Positions 14,198 to 21,442 of a stretch of DNA of 24,359 bases are shown one piece after another. Source of the DNA: Candidatus Brevefilum sp. (GTDB lineage Bacteria; Chloroflexota; Anaerolineae; Anaerolineales; Anaerolineaceae); the NCBI GenBank assembly GCA_007119455.1, contig SKPR01000155.1, positions 1 to 24,359 of the forward strand, in the 5' to 3' direction. The position numbers and the translations under genes were made by a program. Each line of letters starts with the position of its first letter. Within the stretch, counting starts at the first letter, position 1. The notes beneath the pieces were generated by a model. That model ran no database searches. It was not told where the DNA came from and was given only the letters and a program-made list of their open reading frames with translations.

Positions 14198-15154
14198 ATG
14201 ACGATGATTGAAACCGATGTTCTGATTGTGGGCGGGGGGCCGGCTGGCTCGGCCTGCGCCTGGCGATTAAACCAGCATCACCACAAAGCCCTGATCCTGG
14301 ATCAGGCTAACTTCCCCCGGGTCAAGCCCTGTGCGGGATGGATCACACCAGCCGTCTTCCGACACCTGGGGATTACGCCCGATGACTATCCCTATGGCTT
14401 GACCCGGTTTTCATCGTTTAAAATTTCGTTGAAGGGATTCCGCTTCACCCTGCCCACCCACCAGTATGCCATCCGCAGAATTGAGTTTGATGCCTGGTTA
14501 CTTGAGAGAGCCGGAACAGAATTTAACAACCATCGTGTAAAAAATATTGAGATCGTCGATGGACGCTATATCGTGGATGACCAGTTCTCCGCCCATTACC
14601 TGGTTGGGGCCGGGGGCACCCACTGTCCGGTACGTCGGATGTTATTCAACCCGGATAAAGCCTTAAAGAAAGACGGCTTAATCGTGGCCAAAGAAGAAGA
14701 GTTTGCCTATTCTTATCACGACGACCGCTGCTACTTATGGTTTTTTGAAGATAAGCTGCCGGGTTATGCCTGGTACGTCCCCAAAGCAGAGGGATACCTC
14801 AATGTCGGGATCGGTGGCAGCGCGCAAGGTCTCAAAGATCGCAAGGTCACCTTAAACGAACATTGGGACCTGCTGCTTGAGAAACTTGAAGACGAAGGGT
14901 TGGTTACCGGTCACGACTTTAAACCGGATGGGCACAGCTATTACCTGCGATCAAAATCTCCTCAGTTTCGCCAGGGAAATGCTTTTTTGGTTGGCGATGC
15001 GCTGGGCCTGGCCACCCGGGATATGGGGGAGGGGATCGGCGCGGCTATTCAGTCCGGCATTTTGGCAGCGGATGCGATTGCCAATCACAACTCGTATGCG
15101 ATTAACTCAATACCCCGGTTTTCATTCCCATCGCTGATCGGCCTGCGGAAGTAA
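14198..15154 (+). CDS. Geranylgeranyl-reductase-like FAD-dependent oxidoreductase
   Basis: A 318-residue flavoprotein. The N-terminal dinucleotide fold is GGGPAGSACAWRL (12-24), followed by KPCAGWITP (43-51), typical of the geranylgeranyl reductase family. LPGYAWYVPKAEGYLNVGIGG (from 187) matches the substrate-site pattern Y-x-W-x-P...NVG. The second FAD motif is FLVGDALGLATRDMGEGIGAA (263-283). It is shorter than typical members (about 380-400) and stops some 35 residues after the second FAD motif, so the C-terminal part is reduced. The ATG lies 3 nt after the stop of the cfa-like gene, implying cotranscription and a shared lipid pathway. Family members saturate isoprenoid or other lipid double bonds. 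The exact substrate is unknown. Confidence 0.82.
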   Translation: MTMIETDVLIVGGGPAGSACAWRLNQHHHKALILDQANFPRVKPCAGWITPAVFRHLGITPDDYPYGLTRFSSFKISLKGFRFTLPTHQYAIRRIEFDAWLLERAGTEFNNHRVKNIEIVDGRYIVDDQFSAHYLVGAGGTHCPVRRMLFNPDKALKKDGLIVAKEEEFAYSYHDDRCYLWFFEDKLPGYAWYVPKAEGYLNVGIGGSAQGLKDRKVTLNEHWDLLLEKLEDEGLVTGHDFKPDGHSYYLRSKSPQFRQGNAFLVGDALGLATRDMGEGIGAAIQSGILAADAIANHNSYAINSIPRFSFPSLIGLRK

Positions 15155-15200
15155 ACCAGCAGGATTCAGAGATCAACCGCCTGCTTGCAGTTCCCTCGAT

Positions 15201-15243
15201 TTGACAAATTTTAAAATATGTCTTATACTATACCCCAGTATAG
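15201..15243 (+). promoter_or_regulatory. Promoter and inverted-repeat operator of fmdB-cstR-osmC
   Basis: TTGACA (15201-15206), a 17-nt spacer and TATACT (15224-15229). Overlapping the end of the -10, CTATAC-CCCA-GTATAG (15228-15243) is a perfect 6-4-6 inverted repeat with a C-rich centre, the kind of site bound by CsoR-family repressors. Such a repressor is encoded in the same operon. Confidence 0.78.
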
Positions 15244-15266
15244 CATTCAAGGAGGATGTTGTTTAA

Positions 15267-15476
15267 ATGCCCATCTACGAATACCAGTGTTCCGATTGCG
15301 GGGATGCCTTTGAGAAACTGATCCGCTTTTCTGATCCCAACCAGGATACGCCCGGTTGCCCCACCTGCCAATCGAATAACACCCATAAGAAACTATCCGC
15401 CATAGCGGCCATCCACATTGGCAACCAATCGGGCGCGGCATCATCCAGCTGCGGAACTTCAGGCCCCTTCCGCTGA
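15267..15476 (+). CDS. FmdB-family zinc-ribbon protein
   Basis: A 69-residue protein starting MPIYEYQCSDCGDAFEKL, the standard opening of the FmdB/CxxC_CxxC_SSSS family. Zinc-ribbon cysteines are C8/C11 and C31/C34. The tail is Ser/Gly-rich. Family function is not settled; members were first noted beside formamidase and are often called regulatory. AAGGAGG precedes the ATG by about 11 nt. It is the first gene of the operon with the CstR-like repressor (44 nt) and osmC. Confidence 0.85.
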   Translation: MPIYEYQCSDCGDAFEKLIRFSDPNQDTPGCPTCQSNNTHKKLSAIAAIHIGNQSGAASSSCGTSGPFR

Positions 15477-15520
15477 GCGGGTTAAGCCCACCAGGCCGGC
15501 GGCCTGAAAAGAGAAAGCAC

Positions 15521-15808
15521 ATGTTAAAAATAAAAGATCCCGTCCTCAAAAACCAGATCATCCAACGCCTTTCCCGGGTCGAGGGACAGCTACGGGGCGT
15601 TCAAAAAATGATCGACGAAGACCGCGACTGTAAAGAAATTGTCCAGCAGCTGCTCGCCATCCGCTCAGCAGTGCAATCAGCCAGCCTGACCTTCATACAG
15701 GATGTTGCCAGCGAATGCCTGCTCGATTTAGAACAGGGCGGCAACCTGGATGATCAGCGCCAAAAAATGAATGATCTGATCCAATTAATGGGAAAGCTAT
15801 CATCATAG
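15521..15808 (+). CDS. CsoR/FrmR-family repressor, CstR-like (persulfide-sensor type)
   Basis: A 95-residue all-helical DUF156 repressor (RLSRVEGQLRGVQKMI is the family signature). In copper-sensing CsoR the ligands are Cys, His 25 residues on, and Cys 29 residues on. Here C37 and C66 have the 29-residue spacing, but the His position holds V62. Cys-Cys without His is the pattern of CstR, which senses per- and polysulfides by forming a sulfur bridge. The usual FrmR pattern (Cys plus His) is also absent. It lies between fmdB and osmC and probably binds the inverted repeat at 15228-15243. Family assignment is strong; the CstR subtype is inferred from two residues. Confidence 0.85.
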   Translation: MLKIKDPVLKNQIIQRLSRVEGQLRGVQKMIDEDRDCKEIVQQLLAIRSAVQSASLTFIQDVASECLLDLEQGGNLDDQRQKMNDLIQLMGKLSS

Positions 15809-15836
15809 CGCAATAACATACTTTAGGAGGAAAAAA

Positions 15837-16253
15837 ATGGCAGCAGATACGATATTACGATGGATACCCGGGGGGAAGACCTTTGTCACCACCGACTCAA
15901 CCGGCCATTCGATGGTCATGTCCACCCCGGATGAAAATACCGGGATGAAGCCATCCGAGTTGCTTCTTTCTGCCCTGGCCGGATGCACCTCGGTGGATGT
16001 GGTCGATATCCTTGCCAAAAAACGCACCCCTCTGACATCACTGCAAATCGAGGTCAGCGCCGAACAGGACCCTGACCCTCCCTGGACTTTTAGAAAATTT
16101 CATATGCACTTTATCGTGCAGGGCGAAGGTTTGACAGATAAAAACGTCGAACAGGCGATTGAGCTATCTGAGATGAAATATTGCTCAGTCGCTGCCACAA
16201 TAAGAGTTGCAGCGGAAATCACCACCAGTTTCGAGATCCTGCCAGCGGATTAA
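15837..16253 (+). CDS. OsmC/Ohr-family protein
   Basis: A 138-residue OsmC-fold protein. The two redox cysteines are C50 in SALAGCTSVDVV and C116 in EMKYCSVAATI, the normal positions for the thiol peroxidase centre. It is closer to the YhfA-like OsmC branch than to Ohr. Substrates could be organic hydroperoxides or, given the CstR-like neighbour, reactive sulfur species. A strong AGGAGG lies 7 nt before the ATG. It is the last gene of the operon, 28 nt after the repressor gene. Confidence 0.88.
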   Translation: MAADTILRWIPGGKTFVTTDSTGHSMVMSTPDENTGMKPSELLLSALAGCTSVDVVDILAKKRTPLTSLQIEVSAEQDPDPPWTFRKFHMHFIVQGEGLTDKNVEQAIELSEMKYCSVAATIRVAAEITTSFEILPAD

Positions 16254-16266
16254 TCGCAGCTTTTTT
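16245..16266 (+). terminator. Weak candidate terminator after osmC
   Basis: GCG (16245-16247) and CGC (16255-16257) flank GATTAAT and the osmC stop codon, followed after three bases by six T (16261-16266). The stem is very short. The convergent gene ends at 16265, so no other room for a terminator exists. Confidence 0.3.
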
Positions 16267-17638
16267 ATTGGATCCAATTAAACCGTTGGGGGAGTTTAAT
16301 CCCCGCGCGTTCCCGGAGTGCTTCAGCATGCCGCCGGGCTGAGGCTAAAACATCATCTTCATCAACTGTTTTGATCACGCGGTCGTACATAATCCAGTTG
16401 CCATCCACCATGACGCTCTCAATATTGTCAGCCCGCAGGGACGAGACCATACTGGCGACCGGATCATGGATGGGTAGCATGGTAGCTGAGTTGGGGTTAA
16501 CCACCACCAGATCGGCCTTTTTACCAACCTCAAGCGAACCGATTTTGTCCTCCATCAGCAAACCCCGGGCACCATCACAGGTTACCATGGCCAGGACATT
16601 TTCAGCAGGCATGGCGGTTGGATCGAGCATGCGCCCCTTGTGGATCAGCGACGTTAACCACATTTCATCGACAAGGGTCATGCGATTGTTGGTCGGCGCG
16701 CCATCCGTGCCGAGGGTCACGCAGACACCCGCCGCAATCATCTCTGGAATTTTGGGGAAGCCCAGAACACGCATGGCCGCCGCCGGGCAGTGTGAGACCT
16801 TGACATCCCGCTCAGCAAATATCCCAATTTCCTCTTGATCAAGCCAGACCGAATGGACGGCCAGAAAATTCTTGTCGAGCACCCCCAAGTTTTCCAGGTG
16901 GGTGACTGTGCTTGCGCCGCGTGTTCGCCGGGCAAATTCAATTTCTTCTTTAACCTCAGCCACGTGCATATGCACCCCAACCCCCAGGTCGTCAGCCAGT
17001 TGCTTGGTGCGTATGATCAGGTCATCGGAGTTATTGAAGATGGTTCGCAAGCCAAGCCAGACCTGGATCCGCCCATCAGCACGGCCCTGCCATTGATCAT
17101 AAATCGCCAACTGGCGGTCGAGGGCTTCATCGGTTGAATCCTGCCAGGCTGGTGGCAGACCCTCACCCATATCCATCGTGGAACGGGCCAGGATGCCCCG
17201 CAAGCCCAATTTGGATATGGCCTGCCCCATCCCATCAACATGCTGCCCGCCTGGCTCTGCCAAACAGGTCACCCCGCTGCGGATCAATTCTATCCCGCAT
17301 AAAAGCGAGCTGATGTAGCTGTCCGATTCGGTCATGTTGCTCTCATAGGGCCAGATCCGGTCATGCAGCCAGGTCAGCAAATCGACATCGTCAGCCAGCC
17401 CCCGGGCCAGTTGTTGCGAGAGGTGAACATGGGTGTTGATCAGACCAGGTAATACCCAACGGCCTTGAAAATCCAGCAACTGCACATCGGGGCCAGACTG
17501 CACTGTGGATAGCAAGTTTTCACTGGGCCCAACATTGAGAATACGATCATCATCGATCAAGACCGCGCCATTGTCATAAACTCGCCTTTGGGCATCCATC
17601 GTCAATATACCGGTATTGAATAATAAGGTTTTGGTCAT
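16265..17638 (-). CDS. TRZ/ATZ-family amidohydrolase (5'-methylthioadenosine/S-adenosylhomocysteine deaminase-like)
   Basis: A 457-residue metal-dependent hydrolase with the amidohydrolase barrel. Metal and catalytic residues are visible: H70 and H72 in NTHVHLSQ, H225 and E228 in HMHVAE, H283 in VSHCPAAAMR and D312 in LGTDGAPTNNRM. The C-terminal IGSLEVGKKADLVVV is standard for the family. MTA/SAH deaminases share the GTDGA-x-NNR region, so deamination of a by-product of SAM chemistry is the best guess. Chlorohydrolases and guanine-type deaminases are alternatives. CGGAGG precedes the ATG. No partner genes nearby fix the substrate. Confidence 0.8.
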   Translation of the reverse strand: MTKTLLFNTGILTMDAQRRVYDNGAVLIDDDRILNVGPSENLLSTVQSGPDVQLLDFQGRWVLPGLINTHVHLSQQLARGLADDVDLLTWLHDRIWPYESNMTESDSYISSLLCGIELIRSGVTCLAEPGGQHVDGMGQAISKLGLRGILARSTMDMGEGLPPAWQDSTDEALDRQLAIYDQWQGRADGRIQVWLGLRTIFNNSDDLIIRTKQLADDLGVGVHMHVAEVKEEIEFARRTRGASTVTHLENLGVLDKNFLAVHSVWLDQEEIGIFAERDVKVSHCPAAAMRVLGFPKIPEMIAAGVCVTLGTDGAPTNNRMTLVDEMWLTSLIHKGRMLDPTAMPAENVLAMVTCDGARGLLMEDKIGSLEVGKKADLVVVNPNSATMLPIHDPVASMVSSLRADNIESVMVDGNWIMYDRVIKTVDEDDVLASARRHAEALRERAGIKLPQRFNWIQ

Positions 17639-17769
17639 GGGTCCTCCGGATAACGCTTATCTTTTACTACAACCGATCATCAAAGCCTGATCTCCGCAAT
17701 GGTGGCTCACACACAGTATGATCATTCATTAAGTCATGACGAAAATTTTATCAAATACACACTATCTTT

Positions 17770-19128
17770 TTAGGAAATCGCCTCAATTTTCATTGGCATA
17801 CCATTAGCCGGACGCATTGTGACCAGGGCTTCGACCGCCACCCGGGTATCAGGTGGGAGTTTCAGAGAAAATCGGCGTGCCACCATAGCCAGGATCAGGG
17901 TTGCTTCTACCTCAGCAAAGCGGTTGCCAATGCACAAGCGCGGCCCGCCGCCAAAGGGGATAAAGCCAAAACGGTGACGTTCTCGATGGGAGTCTTCAGA
18001 AAACCGATCGGGGATAAATTGATCCGGTTCCGGCCAGATATCAGGCCGGCGATGCATGGTAAAGGGGCTGATAATTACCAGCCCGCCAGCCGTGATGGGG
18101 TAGCCGCCGACGACATCCGCATCTTTTGCCCGCCGAGTGATCAGCCAGGCTGGGGGGAAGAGCCGCAAAGCTTCATGATAGGCCTGCTGGGTATAGACCA
18201 GATTGGATACATCAGCGTAGACAGGCTCTCGGTTTCCCAGCATGTTAACCACTTCTTCCTGGAGCGACACCCGGACTTCTGGATGCCGGGCCAGAAGGTA
18301 CCAGGCCCAGGTCAGGGAACTGGCTACAGTTTCATGTCCCGCGATCAGCATCGTTACCACTTCGTCCCGGACCTCCTGGCGTGAAAGGACTGGCTGGCCG
18401 GATTCATCCTGTGCGGCCAGCAACCTGCCCAGCAAATCATGGCCTGGGGTCGAGTTAGAACGACGATCAATCAGTTCGTTGACGGCCTGCTCAATGGTCG
18501 TCATCGCCTCTCTGAAAACCCGGTTCTCCCGAATGGGGAACCATCCAGGAATCATCATCAGTGTTCGTGTTTGAAAGATCAGGTAATCGAGGGCGTCCAT
18601 GACCGCGCCTGTCAGGCGGTAAGTTTGATTTGAAAGATCCGCGCCAAACAACATCTTTGCGACAACGTCCAGGGTGCACTGCATCATCTCACGGTCAACA
18701 TCGATCAGGCCTCCCCGCTGGTTGGCCTCCTCCCAACCCATCAACATGGATTCAACCGCGTCCACCACAATCGGCACGAGACCTTCAAGGGAATTTTTGC
18801 TGAAAGCGGGTTGGGCAATGCGCCTTTTTTGCAACCAGTCTTCCCCGCCTTCATTTGTGAGCAAACCCTTCCCGGTGATCCGGGAGAGGACGTTGTATTG
18901 AAAGGTGTTTTTATCATAATTGCGATGGTTCATCTGGAGAACATGCTGAACAGTATCCGGATGGTTGATAAAAAAGGCCTGGCGCCCGGGAATATCAAAA
19001 TGGACCACATCGCCATATTCCTGGAATGCGGATAAAAGATATTCATGGGGTTGGTCGCGCAGATTGCGCAAACTGGATAATAGCTTCCAGGATCCGGGAC
19101 CCGGTGGATTGGATAGTTTAGACTGCAT
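17770..19128 (-). CDS. Cytochrome P450 monooxygenase
   Basis: A soluble 452-residue P450, with no N-terminal membrane anchor, starting NPPGPGSWKLL. The I-helix oxygen motif is AGHET (263-267), the K-helix ExxR is E319-A-L-R322, and the haem loop is FGGGPRLCIG with the axial Cys at 399. All residues needed for activity are present. No ferredoxin or reductase gene lies beside it, so electrons must come from elsewhere. The substrate (fatty acid, terpenoid or xenobiotic) is unknown. GAGGAGG lies 9 nt before the ATG, and a TATAAT box occurs upstream at 19156-19151 on the minus strand. An O2-dependent enzyme fits a microaerobic or aerotolerant host better than a strict anaerobe. Confidence 0.92.
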   Translation of the reverse strand: MQSKLSNPPGPGSWKLLSSLRNLRDQPHEYLLSAFQEYGDVVHFDIPGRQAFFINHPDTVQHVLQMNHRNYDKNTFQYNVLSRITGKGLLTNEGGEDWLQKRRIAQPAFSKNSLEGLVPIVVDAVESMLMGWEEANQRGGLIDVDREMMQCTLDVVAKMLFGADLSNQTYRLTGAVMDALDYLIFQTRTLMMIPGWFPIRENRVFREAMTTIEQAVNELIDRRSNSTPGHDLLGRLLAAQDESGQPVLSRQEVRDEVVTMLIAGHETVASSLTWAWYLLARHPEVRVSLQEEVVNMLGNREPVYADVSNLVYTQQAYHEALRLFPPAWLITRRAKDADVVGGYPITAGGLVIISPFTMHRRPDIWPEPDQFIPDRFSEDSHRERHRFGFIPFGGGPRLCIGNRFAEVEATLILAMVARRFSLKLPPDTRVAVEALVTMRPANGMPMKIEAIS

Positions 19129-19291
19129 TGATCCGTCCTCCTCAAAGGTAATTATAGACGAATTCGTTCAACCGATGAGCCCTGTTCGATCATTCAATCT
19201 CAGTGGGCTAGCAGTCAAAGGGAGATGTGGCTGAGCGATGTCTGTAAATTTCTTTTGATGCCGCAAGATTGTGTATTAAATCAAAACCAAC

Positions 19292-19320
19292 TTGACATCG
19301 AACGTTTGTTCGTGTATGAT
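19292..19320 (+). promoter_or_regulatory. lexA promoter with SOS (LexA) box
   Basis: TTGACA (19292-19297), a 17-nt spacer and TATGAT (19315-19320). The spacer holds CGAACGTTTGTTCG (19299-19312), a perfect CGAAC-N4-GTTCG palindrome matching the Gram-positive type LexA site. LexA binding would sit between the promoter elements and autorepress. Confidence 0.93.
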
Positions 19321-19369
19321 TAGAGTGTAAAATAGCACAAATGAGCGACAGTTATTAAAGGAGCCTGAT

Positions 19370-20065
19370 ATGATGGCGAGAAGGAAAGCAGGGCTGGGTG
19401 AAAGGCATAAGAAAATTCTCAAATTTCTCGAGAAATTTCAAACTGAAAACGGTTACCCGCCATCCATCCGGGAAATTGGAGAAAACACCAATATCAGTTC
19501 AACCTCAGTTGTTAATTACTATCTGAACCAGCTGGAAGAGATGAATTTTATTGAGCGTGAGAGCAACGTCTCCCGTGGCATTCGCCTGGTTAAGACATTG
19601 GAAGGCAACCTCGTCAATGCAGCCCAGGCTATCACCGAAATGTTCAGTGTTCCGGTTATCGGACGGATTGTGGCTGGTGAACCCGTACCGGTCCCCTCTT
19701 CTGACTTTAATTATTACGACCAGGAAACTGGGATTGATATCGCCCGCAGCCTGCTGCCCCCGCGCGAAAAGACCAGCGACCTGTTTGCCCTTGAAGTCCA
19801 GGGCGACTCAATGATTGATGCCATGGTCAATGACGGCGATATCGTGGTGATGCGGCCTGTCAGCCAGGCCAACAACGGTGAAATGGTTGCCGTATGGCTG
19901 GCGGACCGTGATGAAACCACCCTCAAGTACTTTTATCTGGAAGATGGGCATGTGCGCCTCCAACCGGCTAACCCGCAGATGAAACCCATCATTATCGACA
20001 ACCCGGCTCAGGTACAGGTTCAGGGCAAAGTGGTACTGGTCATCCGCCGGATGGAAGGCGCCTGA
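19370..20065 (+). CDS. lexA: LexA repressor / SOS regulator protease
   Basis: A 231-residue LexA. The N-terminal winged helix (about 10-75) contains PPSIREIGENTNISSTSVVNYY. The self-cleavage site is Ala102-Gly103 in GRIVAGEPV. The catalytic dyad is S147 in QGDSMIDAMV and K186 in ETTLKYF. When RecA filaments form after DNA damage, LexA cuts itself and frees SOS genes. Two ATGs are adjacent; AAAGGAG is 6 nt before the first and 9 nt before the second, so either could be used. An SOS box in its own promoter shows autoregulation. It converges on rplL across a shared terminator. Confidence 0.96.
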   Translation: MMARRKAGLGERHKKILKFLEKFQTENGYPPSIREIGENTNISSTSVVNYYLNQLEEMNFIERESNVSRGIRLVKTLEGNLVNAAQAITEMFSVPVIGRIVAGEPVPVPSSDFNYYDQETGIDIARSLLPPREKTSDLFALEVQGDSMIDAMVNDGDIVVMRPVSQANNGEMVAVWLADRDETTLKYFYLEDGHVRLQPANPQMKPIIIDNPAQVQVQGKVVLVIRRMEGA

Positions 20066-20160
20066 TCTGCGCTCAGACAGGTCTGCTGCTGAAGGTTGGA
20101 GGGCCCATAGTCTCTTGTATTTTGAGTAATTACAAAATCAAAAAATTAAATGATGTAAAA

Positions 20161-20193
20161 AGGCTGCCCCGTAATTGAGGCAGCCTCTTTTTT
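20161..20193. terminator. Bidirectional terminator between lexA and rplL
   Basis: AGGCTGCC (20161-20168) pairs with GGCAGCCT (20179-20186) around a 10-nt loop. It is followed on the plus strand by six T (20188-20193), and on the minus strand by TTTTT (complement of the A-run before 20161). Confidence 0.9.
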
Positions 20194-20211
20194 ACCAAAA
20201 CCAGGTCGTGC

Positions 20212-20589
20212 TTATTTGAGTTCGACTTCTGCGCCGGCGGCCTCGAGTTTCTCTTTGGCGTCCTCGGCAATTTCCTTACCCACAGCTTCGAGAACCTTGG
20301 AATCCGGTGTTTCAGCCATATTCTTGGCGTCAACCAGGCCCAGGTTGGTGAGCTGACGGATAACCTTGATGGTCTCAATCTTTTTCGGGCCCGGGCCCTT
20401 GATGATGACATCAAATTCGGATTGTTCTTCTGCAGCTTCTTCTTCAGCAGCAGCGGGGGCAGCAGCCATTGCAGCAACGGGCGCAGCAGCAGAAACACCC
20501 CATTTTTCTTCCAACATCTTGACGAGTTCAGCAGCTTCTAAAACGGTCAGCTCGCTCAATTCATCCATTAATTTTTCTAAATCAGCCAT
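20212..20589 (-). CDS. rplL: 50S ribosomal protein L7/L12
   Basis: A 125-residue stalk protein that recruits translation GTPases. The N-terminal dimerisation part is residues 1-35. An Ala/Glu-rich hinge (about 36-58) leads to the C-terminal domain FDVIIKGPGPKKIETIKVIR ending AGAEVELK. The helix usually read as LKEAKDLVDGAPK is divergent here (LVDAKNMAETPDSK). TAGGAG lies 9 nt before the ATG. It is last in the ribosomal operon, 90 nt after rplJ, and ends at the bidirectional terminator. Confidence 0.96.
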   Translation of the reverse strand: MADLEKLMDELSELTVLEAAELVKMLEEKWGVSAAAPVAAMAAAPAAAEEEAAEEQSEFDVIIKGPGPKKIETIKVIRQLTNLGLVDAKNMAETPDSKVLEAVGKEIAEDAKEKLEAAGAEVELK

Positions 20590-20679
20590 TTCGTTAATCT
20601 CCTAAATTTCATTATAAGTAATTTTTCAAGGTGCAAAAGGCACCTACGTTGTTATTCGACAAATATTCCAGGCGCCAGA

Positions 20680-21204
20680 TCAGGCAGCCTGCCCTTCTTC
20701 TGAGAAGGCTTTGACAACCGCCGCCATCGATCGTGCGGGTTCTGCCAAAGTGCGGACAAGCTTGGTCGCAGAGGCCATAATTGTGCCCAACATGATCCCA
20801 CGCATAACGGGCAGCGTCGGCAATTCAGCCAGTGCTTTAACATCTTCCGGGCGAAGGGCTTTTTTGTCCATAAAACCGAGTCGAATATCAAAAACATTGG
20901 TCTTTGATATCTCAGTTATGACTTTAGCCACTTCGGGAGCATTGCTGAATGCAAAACCGATCAGGTTGTTCTCTTCCCAGAAGCCTTCTTCATAATCCAG
21001 CCCCATATCGTTCATGACCAACCGGAACAGCCGGTTTTTCACCACGTGGATTTCACCGTCAACCTCGCGCATCTTTTCACGCGCCTGGTCAATGGCTGGC
21101 ATACCCATGTTTTGGTATGACATAATGAAGAATGCATTGCTATTGTCGACCCATGACTTATATTGCTCGACCATCGCTTCTTTTTCTTTACGAGTAAACG
21201 CCAA
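20680..21204 (-). CDS. rplJ: 50S ribosomal protein L10
   Basis: A 174-residue base of the ribosomal stalk, opening MAFTRKEKEAMVEQYKSWV and containing VVKNRLFRLVMNDMG, typical of L10. I place the start at a TTG (21204-21202) because AAGGAGGTG ends 6 nt before it. The GTG three codons upstream is part of that ribosome site. L10 bound to L7/L12 represses its own mRNA through the leader, and a structured leader precedes this gene. rplL follows after 90 nt. Confidence 0.93.
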   Translation of the reverse strand: MAFTRKEKEAMVEQYKSWVDNSNAFFIMSYQNMGMPAIDQAREKMREVDGEIHVVKNRLFRLVMNDMGLDYEEGFWEENNLIGFAFSNAPEVAKVITEISKTNVFDIRLGFMDKKALRPEDVKALAELPTLPVMRGIMLGTIMASATKLVRTLAEPARSMAAVVKAFSEEGQAA

Positions 21205-21414
21205 TGTGTTCACCTCCTTAAGGTTTTGGTATTTTTAAAACTTGAAGTCTTTACCTCATTGATCCGCTGAGGCAAAGACTTCGGTGGATGACGTGTTTCA
21301 CGTCGTACTTTCAATTTCTGCCTTCACCTCGGCGGGATATTAAGCGCATTTTTGCGCACCTGCTTTCTTCAGCGAAGAAATTTGGTTTATTCAATTGTTG
21401 GTTCAGCGCCAGGT
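21205..21414 (-). promoter_or_regulatory. L10-type leader of rplJ-rplL
   Basis: About 205 nt of non-coding minus-strand RNA with several hairpins. TTTCTTC/GAAGAAA lies at 21380-21364, GCGCA/TGCGC at 21357-21344 and GACGTG/CACGTC at 21304-21290. A long stem lies at 21282-21244 (GAAGTCTTTGCCTCA with TGAGGTAAAGACTTC, 15 pairs including a G-U). The G-U exists only in minus-strand RNA. The stem is followed by a short T-run (TTTTAAAAAT), so it could act as an attenuator. Position and architecture fit the L10 autoregulatory leader. Confidence 0.75.
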
Positions 21415-21442
21415 ATTATAGCACATAACCCTTAATTTACAA
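21415..21442 (-). promoter_or_regulatory. Internal promoter of rplJ-rplL overlapping the rplA stop codon
   Basis: Minus-strand TATAAT (21420-21415) has a TG extension (TGCTATAAT). TTGTAA (21442-21437) stands 16 nt upstream and is the last Leu codon plus stop codon of rplA. It would transcribe the L10 leader independently of rplKA. Confidence 0.65.

Noticed and set aside
15157..15190. AGCAGG/CCTGCT repeat after the flavoprotein gene as a terminator
   Set aside because: It has a six-pair stem with a long loop and no T-run.
20130..20498. Minus-strand 122-codon frame overlapping rplL
   Set aside because: It is a shifted frame of rplL, which is the genuine gene; the Leu/Arg/Lys-rich product is an artefact of its codon pattern.
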